This document shows, piece by piece, positions 1-5,653 of a stretch of 6,257 nt of DNA. Source of the DNA: CAZTLI01 sp964614375. GTDB taxonomy: Bacteria > Chloroflexota > Anaerolineae > Aggregatilineales > Phototrophicaceae. Under the pieces are notes generated by a model. It ran no database searches. It was given only the letters and a program-made list of their open reading frames with translations, and had not been told where the DNA came from. Location of the stretch: contig CAZTLI010000333.1 of assembly GCA_964614375.1 (NCBI GenBank), forward strand, positions 1 through 6,257, read 5' to 3'. A program made the position numbers and the translations under genes. Positions within the stretch are counted from its first letter, which is position 1, and each line of letters starts with the position of its first letter.

Positions 1-112
1 CCGCTGCCACTGCAATGACTGCCACCGCGACGACTCCACCAATAATTAACATTTGTCGCTGTCTGGAGTCCGGTGTATTTTTTATTTTGACCTTATTGGT
101 TTTTTTAGCCAC
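1..112 (-). CDS. N-terminus of a membrane-anchored protein, function unknown (partial)
   Basis: An open frame on the minus strand starts at a GTG (positions 112-110) and runs off the left edge after 37 codons. The first 20 residues are Lys/Arg-rich (start VAKKTNKVKIKN, then RQRQ). They are followed by a hydrophobic stretch beginning MLIIGGVVAVAVIAVAA. This is the pattern of a type II signal anchor with a short cytoplasmic tail. The start is supported by a GAGG element about 10 nt upstream; an ATG a few bases upstream is in another frame and stops at once. It is divergent from pdp and shares the 190-bp intergenic region with it. Chloroflexota thioredoxin-fold (DsbA-like) proteins often begin this way, but the part visible here cannot establish any family. 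The reading of start and anchor is fairly sure; the function is unknown. Confidence 0.6.
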   Translation of the reverse strand, partial: MAKKTNKVKIKNTPDSRQRQMLIIGGVVAVAVIAVAA

Positions 113-158
113 AGACCATCAACCTCAATTCGCAACCTGAACAAACATTACGCAAGCC

Positions 159-187
159 ACTCTAACCGATATTATGCATCTTCTCAA
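159..187 (-). promoter_or_regulatory. Candidate sigma-70-type promoter for the leftward partial gene
   Basis: Read on the minus strand, TTGAGA (187-182, five of six matches to the -35 consensus) is separated by 17 bp from TAGAGT (164-159, four of six matches to the -10 consensus). Transcription would begin near position 152, giving a leader of about 40 nt before the GTG start at 112. Spacing and placement are right, but short matches like this occur by chance in AT-rich intergenic DNA. Confidence 0.33.
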
Positions 188-220
188 GTCCATGTTATCG
201 TTCAATATTCAAACGATTCA

Positions 221-249
221 CAGGCATTCTACCGATTATCCGGTACAAT
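221..249 (+). promoter_or_regulatory. Candidate promoter for pdp (good -10, weak -35)
   Basis: TACAAT at 244-249 matches the -10 consensus at five of six positions. It lies about 54 nt before the pdp start codon, which fits a short leader. The hexamer at the ideal 17-bp distance (CAGGCA, 221-226) matches the -35 consensus at only three positions. A better hexamer, TTCACA at 217-222, is 21 bp away, which is too far for a normal sigma-70 site. The promoter may be weak or activator-dependent, or this may be a chance match. Confidence 0.28.
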
Positions 250-289
250 GGCGAGACGTGGACTCATACAACCCCAACACACATTCAGC

Positions 290-294
290 AGGAG
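290..294 (+). promoter_or_regulatory. Ribosome binding site of pdp
   Basis: AGGAG sits 8 nt before the ATG at 303. It is a strong Shine-Dalgarno element and fixes the pdp start, which also matches the usual N-terminus of the family (MR-VD-I-KKRD). Confidence 0.8.
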
Positions 295-302
295 ACTCTT
301 GA

Positions 303-1622
303 ATGCGCGCGGTAGACATTATTGAAAAAAAAAGAGATAACAAAGCACTATCAACACACGAAATCAACTGGTTTATCGACACCTATACCAGCGGAAACTT
401 GCCCGATTATCAAGCATCTGCATTTTTGATGGCAGTGTGTATACGGGGCATGAATCGGCAGGAGACGGTTGATTTAACGCTGGCGATGGCAAAATCAGGC
501 GACATCCTCGATTTGTCAGACATCATCCCCTACGCTGTCGATAAGCACTCTTCTGGTGGTGTCGGCGACAAAACGACGCTGGTGGTGCTGCCATTGGTGG
601 CATCCTGTGGCGTGCCCGCCGCCAAAATGAGCGGACGTGGACTCGGCTTTTCTGGCGGCACGCTGGATAAACTCGAAGCGATTGGCGGCTACAATGTCAA
701 TCTATCCGAAGCCGCGTTCCGGCAGCAAGCCAGAGACAAAGGCATCGTCCTGTGCGGTCAAACGGGCGAACTCGCCCCCGCCGATGGCAAGCTCTATGCC
801 CTGCGCGACGTCACGGGGACTGTCCCCAGCCTGCCCTTGATTGCCAGCAGCATCATGAGTAAAAAAATTGCTGCGGGCGCAAATGGTATCGTGTTGGATG
901 TGAAAATGGGCTGCGGCGCATTCATGACCAATCTGGACGATGCGCGAAATCTGGCAAAAATTATGGTCGAAATTGGCGTTGATGCTGGACGCGACATGAT
1001 AGCGGTGATTTCTGACATGAACCAACCGCTAGGCATAGCCGTTGGTAATGCGCTCGAAGTTGAAGAGGCGATTGCGGCGCTCAACGGCGGCGGGCCAGAT
1101 GATTTACGTGAACATTGTCTCGTGGTCGCGACACATATGCTGACGCTGGCGGGACAGGGTAAAAAGTGGACAGATGAAGTGGAAGTCCGGGCGCTGCTCG
1201 AAACACAGCTAGCTAATGGCGCAGCCCTGGCGATGTTCCGTGAGTTGGTTGCGGCGCAAGGGGGCGATGTGACGATGGTTGACGATCCATCCAAACTCCC
1301 TCAGGCGCGGATAAAACAGGATTTTATTGCAACCCGCGCTGGCTATATTGCCGAAGTTGCCGCCGATGAAGTCGCGATGGCGTCACTGGAATTAGGGGCA
1401 GGTCGCGAGAAAAAAGGCGACCCTATAGACCCCGCCGTTGGTATAAAAGTGCATATCAACGTGGGTGATGTCGTCCAAACGGGCGAGGCGCTGATGACTA
1501 TTTATGCTAATGACGAAACAAAAGCAGAAGCCGCGCGCCATCATTTAGAACAGGCCGTGACATTCAGCAATCAACCTGTCGAACGGTTGCCGCTATTCTA
1601 TGATGTCATTCGTGAGGCTTAG
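303..1622 (+). CDS. pdp: Pyrimidine-nucleoside phosphorylase
   Basis: This 439-residue enzyme reversibly splits uridine, thymidine and deoxyuridine with phosphate into the free base and (deoxy)ribose 1-phosphate. It is a cytosolic nucleoside-salvage enzyme, normally a homodimer. The family length is about 433, so the gene is complete. The all-alpha N-terminal domain comes first. The phosphate-binding segment KHSSGGVGDKTT follows (Lys81, His82, Ser83), then KMSGRG at 108-113. The pyrimidine-binding residues Arg168, Ser183 and Lys187 lie in LRDVTG and SSIMSKK. The C-terminal barrel-like domain includes LGAGREKK. Lys108 replaces the Met found in E. coli thymidine phosphorylase; this is the hallmark of the broad-specificity type that also accepts uridine, so pdp fits better than deoA. 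Phe116-Ser117 replaces the usual His-Thr of the GHTGGT motif. The gene stands alone on the plus strand, has its own RBS, and its last 30 bp overlap the 3' end of the opposing lipoprotein gene. Confidence 0.97.
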   Translation: MRAVDIIEKKRDNKALSTHEINWFIDTYTSGNLPDYQASAFLMAVCIRGMNRQETVDLTLAMAKSGDILDLSDIIPYAVDKHSSGGVGDKTTLVVLPLVASCGVPAAKMSGRGLGFSGGTLDKLEAIGGYNVNLSEAAFRQQARDKGIVLCGQTGELAPADGKLYALRDVTGTVPSLPLIASSIMSKKIAAGANGIVLDVKMGCGAFMTNLDDARNLAKIMVEIGVDAGRDMIAVISDMNQPLGIAVGNALEVEEAIAALNGGGPDDLREHCLVVATHMLTLAGQGKKWTDEVEVRALLETQLANGAALAMFRELVAAQGGDVTMVDDPSKLPQARIKQDFIATRAGYIAEVAADEVAMASLELGAGREKKGDPIDPAVGIKVHINVGDVVQTGEALMTIYANDETKAEAARHHLEQAVTFSNQPVERLPLFYDVIREA

Positions 1623-2444
1623 CTGACGATTTTCGTTGTAGATAAAACGATTGAGCGGCGCATTCGCCCAATAACCATCTTCAAAGCGAATATCCCCGTT
1701 GATGCCTGCGTAGGTTGTGGATTGCAGGTTCTCAGTCACCGCTGACCGCGTTACACCAAAACCGACTGCCTGTGCAGTCATGCGTACTGCGTCGTAAGTG
1801 AGGGTCGCTAATAATCCGGGTTCAGGGACAAACAGGTCGCTATTCACATAACGATCACGAAAGTCGGAAGCGGGCAAACTACCACTGCTGAGAACGAGAA
1901 CTCCCTCTAAAGTTGAGCGCAGCAATGGAAATTGTGCCAATCCAAAGACATCCCCACCCGCAATCGGCGCATTCACGGCAGCGGCAGCGGTAATCTCAAT
2001 TTGTGAGGCAGCGCTTAAGTGTGAACCCATGTCGGGATTAGACAGGATGAACACCGAATCGGTCTCCGGTTGCGCGCCCCAATGTCCGACAATGACGATT
2101 GGTATCTCGGCGCCAACCTGTTGTGTCTGGGAATGAGCAGCCCCATAACCAAGGCCAATGACCGCGCGCACAGCCGGGTCACGAGTTAACCCGCGCATTC
2201 GGTCAGCAGCCGTCGCAACCGTGCCGCCGTCATCCAGTGGCAGTAATTCAATGCGGGTTAATCCAGAATCTGCAAGAGCAAGACGTGCGGCATACAGCGC
2301 GTTATAACCCACTTCACGATACCGCCCCTCAAAGGGCGCAAGCAGCACAATCTTGACAGGCATTTCATAACGTGGCGCGCAAGCAGCCAACAGAAACAGC
2401 AGTCCAACCCACAACCGCCGGATTGCCAACCGCCTAACAGCCAT
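1593..2444 (-). CDS. Lipoprotein related to branched-chain amino acid / Leu-Ile-Val-type solute-binding proteins (shortened)
   Basis: The product of 283 residues starts with a classic lipoprotein signal: RRLAIRR, a hydrophobic core LWVGLLFLL, and the lipobox LAAC with Cys22 as the lipidated residue. The mature start VKIVLLAPFEGRYREVG, followed by YAARLALADSG, is typical of type-I periplasmic-binding folds of the LivK/amide-binding group. So are AVIGLGY, IPIVIVGHWGA and the late TYDAVRMTAQAV segment. About 40 residues separate the VFILSNPDMG segment from EGVLVLSSG, where full-length relatives carry roughly 110, so much of lobe 2 seems absent. I chose the ATG at 2444 because it gives a compact signal peptide. 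ATGs further upstream (2462, 2495) and the longer open frame lie inside mltG. The chosen start overlaps the mltG end by 11 nt, suggesting translational coupling; only a weak GACGAG precedes it. No permease or ATPase is in the window. It could be a ligand sensor rather than a transporter subunit. Confidence 0.75.
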   Translation of the reverse strand: MAVRRLAIRRLWVGLLFLLAACAPRYEMPVKIVLLAPFEGRYREVGYNALYAARLALADSGLTRIELLPLDDGGTVATAADRMRGLTRDPAVRAVIGLGYGAAHSQTQQVGAEIPIVIVGHWGAQPETDSVFILSNPDMGSHLSAASQIEITAAAAVNAPIAGGDVFGLAQFPLLRSTLEGVLVLSSGSLPASDFRDRYVNSDLFVPEPGLLATLTYDAVRMTAQAVGFGVTRSAVTENLQSTTYAGINGDIRFEDGYWANAPLNRFIYNENRQLSLTNDIIE

Positions 2445-3537
2445 TTGCCAGATGCTCGTCATAAGTCGTGGCAAAATCGTGATAATTGCTCCCATCACAA
2501 CGGGCGCGAAAGAAAAAATAACTCGATTCAGCGGGATAGGTCGCGGCGAGAATGGCGGACAGACTGGGGTTGGCAATCGGCCCCGGCGGAAGTCCAATGT
2601 TGATATAGGTGTTATAAGGCGATACCACACCGCGATAATCTGCCAGCGTAATATTAGGCCACCAGCGCCCACGTTCGCCATTCAGCGCATATTGCACCGT
2701 CGGGTCTGCTTCTAAGCGCATATCAATCGACAGCCGATTGCGATACACACTGGCGATGAGGCTGTGCTCATCAGGCCAAACCGCTTCGCGTTCGACTATC
2801 GACGCCAATGTCACCACCTGATACATGGTCAATCCCTGTGCATTGGCATCGGTAATGACCTGTGCTGTTACACGCTCTAAAAATGTGTCGGTCAAAATTT
2901 CCCGCAGCATCAGCGGCGTAACTGTCGGCGGAAGTTGGTAGGTATCAGGAAATAAGAACCCTTCTAGCGACGCGCCCGGCGGCAATCCAACTGCGGCTAC
3001 AAAATCGGCATCCATTGTCGCGCCTGCACCGGCAACTGCCAGAAAATCAGCCCCGCTAAAATCAAAATAAGGGCTTTCATCAATGAGTTCAGCGACTTCT
3101 TCCAGTCGTGTCCCTTCTGGAATACGAAAGACAATACGGCTGCTGTTCGAGTCGGTCAGCATTCGGGCAATTTCGGGGATCGTTTGCGTTTGATTAAGGA
3201 AATAAATACCCGCTTCGAGTTCGGTATCCAGCCCTTCGACACGCACATAATCCACAAACAGGTCATCGTCCACAATCAACCCGATATTGTAAAGATTGAG
3301 ACCGATAATACGCGGCGAATCGCCCGCGCTAACTTCAAAACGAATCGGCGTGTCATTCGTGCCAAATGGCTGACGAAGCAAATCGTCTTGTGAATTCAAG
3401 CGCACACGCGCCAGCGCTGTCTGGAAAAAACCGATGGGGTCACCACCAGAGATAATCAGGATAAAACCGCCAACAACCGCAGCCATGAATGCGCCAACGA
3501 TGAACAATACAATCAAATAACGAACGGCACGCCCCAA
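2434..3537 (-). CDS. mltG: Endolytic murein transglycosylase MltG (YceG-like)
   Basis: MltG cuts nascent peptidoglycan glycan strands at the outer face of the cytoplasmic membrane and is thought to set strand length. With the start chosen here it has 367 residues (E. coli MltG has 340). A single membrane segment lies at about residues 6-29 (LIVLFIVGAFMAAVVGGFIL). It is followed by a LysM-like subdomain at about 77-130 (ELEAGIYFLN, IPEIARMLTD) and then FRIPEGTRLEEVAELI. The catalytic domain shows EGFLFPDTY (192-200), LASIVEREA with the presumed catalytic Glu249, DPTVQYAL (278-285), YNTY and GLPPGPIANPS, and the terminal HDFATTYDEH. All expected motifs are present. The open frame reaches back to a GTG at 3570, but only the TTG at 3537 has a well-placed AGGAG (7 nt spacing). 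It follows ruvX after 69 nt, a pairing seen in many bacteria. Confidence 0.94.
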   Translation of the reverse strand: MGRAVRYLIVLFIVGAFMAAVVGGFILIISGGDPIGFFQTALARVRLNSQDDLLRQPFGTNDTPIRFEVSAGDSPRIIGLNLYNIGLIVDDDLFVDYVRVEGLDTELEAGIYFLNQTQTIPEIARMLTDSNSSRIVFRIPEGTRLEEVAELIDESPYFDFSGADFLAVAGAGATMDADFVAAVGLPPGASLEGFLFPDTYQLPPTVTPLMLREILTDTFLERVTAQVITDANAQGLTMYQVVTLASIVEREAVWPDEHSLIASVYRNRLSIDMRLEADPTVQYALNGERGRWWPNITLADYRGVVSPYNTYINIGLPPGPIANPSLSAILAATYPAESSYFFFRARCDGSNYHDFATTYDEHLANGC

Positions 3538-3544
3538 CGTCACA

Positions 3545-3549
3545 CTCCT
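3545..3549 (-). promoter_or_regulatory. Ribosome binding site of mltG, deciding a TTG start
   Basis: On the minus strand AGGAG (3549-3545) precedes TTG (3537-3535) with a 7-nt spacer. The in-frame GTG at 3543 would be only 1 nt from this element, and the GTG at 3570 lies upstream of it. The TTG is therefore the best-supported start, adding no residues before the LGRAVRY lead-in to the membrane segment. Confidence 0.6.
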
Positions 3550-3606
3550 AAAATGCAAGTAAAAGCACACATGAGTATATAGGTGTATGTGGCACTCTGA
3601 AAAGGG

Positions 3607-4059
3607 CTATGGCGCGGGACGTGGGGGAGGCGTCGCTAAGCCGTCATGTAACGCATCAAGATAGCTCTGCAAAATCAAGCGCGCCGCGAGGTCATCAATG
3701 GGCGCTTCAGGTTTACGCCCTTGACGACGGGCCAGTTCCAGCGCATCAACACTGCTCAAATGCTCATCCCATAGGACTATCGGCAAGTCGGTTGTTTCGC
3801 CATAGGCCGCAACCCACTTACGCACACGCTCTGCCTGTGTGTAGGTGCCCGGTGGCGCATCGTCGTCGGATGGAATACCCACCACAATCGCTGTTATTCG
3901 CTGCGACTGGGCAATGTCGTTGAGTTTGATGAAATCTTCTTTTTTCGATTTACGGTGGATTATCGTTAATGCACGCGCAACCAATCCAGTGTCATCGCTC
4001 ACCGCGACACCGATACGTTTGAGACCGTGATCAATTCCAAGCAAACGCCCGACTGTCAA
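3607..4059 (-). CDS. ruvX: Putative pre-16S rRNA nuclease / Holliday-junction-resolvase-like protein RuvX (YqgF)
   Basis: This is a 150-residue cytosolic protein with the RNase H-like fold of the YqgF family. The E. coli member is needed for maturation of the 16S rRNA 5' end, and a resolvase activity has been proposed for others. The three acidic sites expected for two-metal catalysis are visible: Asp10 in LLGIDHGLKRIGVAVSD, Glu99 in WDEHLSS, and Asp122/Asp123 in IDDLAARLILQSYLD. The glycine motif VVGIPSDDD (59-67) is also present. The length is normal, with a short proline-rich C-terminal tail. The start is TTG at 4059; AGGTGG lies 7 nt upstream, and the upstream gene's TGA stop is shared in a TTGA junction, so the two genes overlap by 4 nt and are probably translationally coupled. 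Confidence 0.95.
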   Translation of the reverse strand: MTVGRLLGIDHGLKRIGVAVSDDTGLVARALTIIHRKSKKEDFIKLNDIAQSQRITAIVVGIPSDDDAPPGTYTQAERVRKWVAAYGETTDLPIVLWDEHLSSVDALELARRQGRKPEAPIDDLAARLILQSYLDALHDGLATPPPRPAP

Positions 4060-5597
4060 CCGTCAACCACCTGCACTGTGATACGAATCGGCAGCATGGG
4101 CATTTGCCCAAACCAGTCAGGCGCTATGATGATTTGTGGTGTCGAACCGGGTTCAATATCCAGTTGGGTATTGAGGTAGGTCTGTGCCGCTTCCAGAGAT
4201 AGTCCCGCGAGGCGTTCCTGGACTTGCGCGGCATTGATTTGTGCAACGACATTAGCGGTGCCCGTAATTGTGAAATGAACCCGCCACGCGCCGTCCACAG
4301 TCTGCCCACCGCGCACGTAATCAGGCCGTCCAACAATGATACGACCACGCGGCACTTCCATACGGGTGCGAGCGACCTGTTGAGCAAATTCTTCATCGAC
4401 GAGTACGGCTTCGACGGCGACGCGCATCGTCAGTGTGAGGGTGTCGGCGACTTCGCCCACTTCTGCGCTGTAGATTGTCCAGTCGGCGCGTTCTTCTGCC
4501 ACATGCACCGTTTCAATCACGATAAATTGCGATTCACGGCGTGGCATTCCTTCCATCTCCACAAAGGCCTGCTGCTGGCTTTGCTGGAGGACAATAGACC
4601 GCAACCGACTCCGGTCTTCCTCACTGACTGCGGGCAGCACACGGGTCGCACCGCCCGTAGTCGGCGCGAGATTCCGCACAGTGACACGGTTTTCCAGCGG
4701 GCCGATGACGGTGTTAATCATCCCACTCTCAACGTTGCCCACTGCGCCGCTGGAATTACCCCGCGCCTCGACCTGCACTTCGGTTTGCTGCCCTACCCCC
4801 GCCGGAACAGTAATGGCCTGTGATGTGTAAAAGAGTATGGGTGTACCCGCACTTGTACTGACGGTTGTGCCTGCGGAGATTTCAACCGGTTCATTGGTCT
4901 GATTCTGGAAAATGACAGTGCCGGTAGCCAGGATTTCTGTCGTTTCCGCTGTGCCTGTTGTTTCGATAGAGCTGGTCTGCTGAACTTCAACGCGGATCGT
5001 CGTCGCGGGGATAATCCCTTCAGCCTGATTGACACTTGTGACTGCCGGGTCGGCAATAATCGGGACATCAACACTAATCACTTGACGGGCAGGCTGCACC
5101 GTAATTGTTGCGCTTGGACCAACGAAATACCCCACAGCACTCAAGGTCACTAACAACACAACAAACACGCCTACTCGCGTAACCTTACGACGCATCCCCG
5201 AAATCGAGGGCAGTCTGGCGCGCACCCGGCTGGCAACTTCGACCAGATCATCAGGTTCAGGTTCATCTTCTGGGCGATGAAACCGGCTGGTAAACACTTT
5301 GCTGCGACCTCGCCGCCAGCGTCCGCGTTCGCTCGCACCTATGGTTTCAAACGTGCTGATATTTAATTCGTCGGCATGTTTGATAACAACCGGATCATGT
5401 GTCACCAGCGCCAGACGCAGTGCCCGCCGTCGCGCCTCGCGTTGAATGAGTACAAGGTCAAGTTTGCGTTGGAGGGCCGTACCCTCTTCAGGCCAGATGA
5501 GCAGCACATTCTGCCCGCGTATAAACGAGAGTCTATCGCGAACAGCAGGCACATCGTCGCCGGCTTCAAGCTGTACATATTCGGGCTTTTTTGCCAT
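4056..5597 (-). CDS. Single-pass membrane protein with a baseplate J/gp47-like extracytoplasmic domain
   Basis: The protein has 513 residues in three parts. Residues ~15-100 form a predicted alpha/beta cytoplasmic domain (VLLIWPEEG, LDLVLIQREARRRALRLALVTHDP, HADELNISTFETI). An acidic then basic linker (PEDEPEPDD, then SGMRRKVTR) leads to one membrane helix at about 141-160 (RVGVFVVLLVTLSAVGYFVG). The rest lies outside the cell. There, ATGTVIFQNQTNEPVEISAG (224-243), then GTTVSTSAGT, ITVPAG and GAVGNVESGMINTV, strongly resemble the baseplate J core (pfam04865 type). That fold is known from phage tail wedges and contractile systems. The C-terminal part ends with LSLEAAQTYLNTQL and PDWFGQMPMLPIRITVQV. 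The ATG at 5597 lies 8 nt after the original alaS stop; its RBS is weak. The 3' end overlaps ruvX by 4 nt. No other phage-structure gene is nearby, so I infer an envelope role of unknown nature. The domain call rests on motif recognition. Confidence 0.82.
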   Translation of the reverse strand: MAKKPEYVQLEAGDDVPAVRDRLSFIRGQNVLLIWPEEGTALQRKLDLVLIQREARRRALRLALVTHDPVVIKHADELNISTFETIGASERGRWRRGRSKVFTSRFHRPEDEPEPDDLVEVASRVRARLPSISGMRRKVTRVGVFVVLLVTLSAVGYFVGPSATITVQPARQVISVDVPIIADPAVTSVNQAEGIIPATTIRVEVQQTSSIETTGTAETTEILATGTVIFQNQTNEPVEISAGTTVSTSAGTPILFYTSQAITVPAGVGQQTEVQVEARGNSSGAVGNVESGMINTVIGPLENRVTVRNLAPTTGGATRVLPAVSEEDRSRLRSIVLQQSQQQAFVEMEGMPRRESQFIVIETVHVAEERADWTIYSAEVGEVADTLTLTMRVAVEAVLVDEEFAQQVARTRMEVPRGRIIVGRPDYVRGGQTVDGAWRVHFTITGTANVVAQINAAQVQERLAGLSLEAAQTYLNTQLDIEPGSTPQIIIAPDWFGQMPMLPIRITVQVVDG

Positions 5598-5605
5598 CAG
5601 TCAAC

Positions 5606-5653
5606 TTAGCCCTGTGCTAGCAGTTGACGGGCTTTATCAAGCGCCTCTGCCAC
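5606..5653 (-). pseudogene. Displaced C-terminal tail of alaS in a shifted frame
   Basis: In the frame one base on from alaS, this stretch reads VAEALDKARQLLAQG and ends with TAA at 5608-5606. AlaS proteins normally end with a helix of just this kind (pattern AGG, about five residues, then L/V-x-EAL-x-K-A-x-x-L-L). This is therefore the original 3' end of the gene. Its stop lies 8 bp before the ATG of the next gene, the spacing expected of an operon. It has no start of its own and is not an independent gene. Confidence 0.8.

Noticed and set aside
53..325. 90-codon open frame across the pdp leader
   Set aside because: It runs through the divergent intergenic region and the start of pdp, encodes no recognisable motif, and its translation has a random composition. 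The GTG-started minus-strand gene and the pdp RBS explain this region better.
255..644. 11-bp direct repeat GACGTGGACTC at 255-265 and 634-644
   Set aside because: A few 11-bp repeats are expected by chance in 6 kb. One copy encodes the conserved GRGLG region of pdp, and there are no further copies or symmetry to suggest an operator.
702..1294. Two long antisense frames within pdp (107 and 166 codons)
   Set aside because: They are shadows of a GC-rich coding frame: Ser/Ala/Pro-rich, with no domain, RBS or membrane pattern, opposite a fully conserved enzyme.
2445..2681. N-terminal extension of the lipoprotein frame back to 2681
   Set aside because: These 79 codons lie inside the conserved catalytic end of mltG, and the extension would bury the lipoprotein signal peptide in the middle of the protein.
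3538..3606. Possible terminator or promoter in the 69-bp gap between ruvX and mltG
   Set aside because: Only a weak imperfect CACA/TGTG pairing without a T-run is visible and no convincing promoter pair. The gap is better read as an operon spacer carrying the mltG RBS.
4224..4823. 199-codon plus-strand frame opposite the baseplate-J-like gene
   Set aside because: The translation is rich in His, Cys and Arg with no motif, as expected of a shadow frame. The minus-strand product has clear domain structure throughout.
4056..5597. Evidence of a prophage or contractile injection cluster
   Set aside because: Only one baseplate-J-like domain is present, on a membrane-anchored protein among housekeeping genes, with no integrase, sheath, tube, spike or capsid genes in the window.
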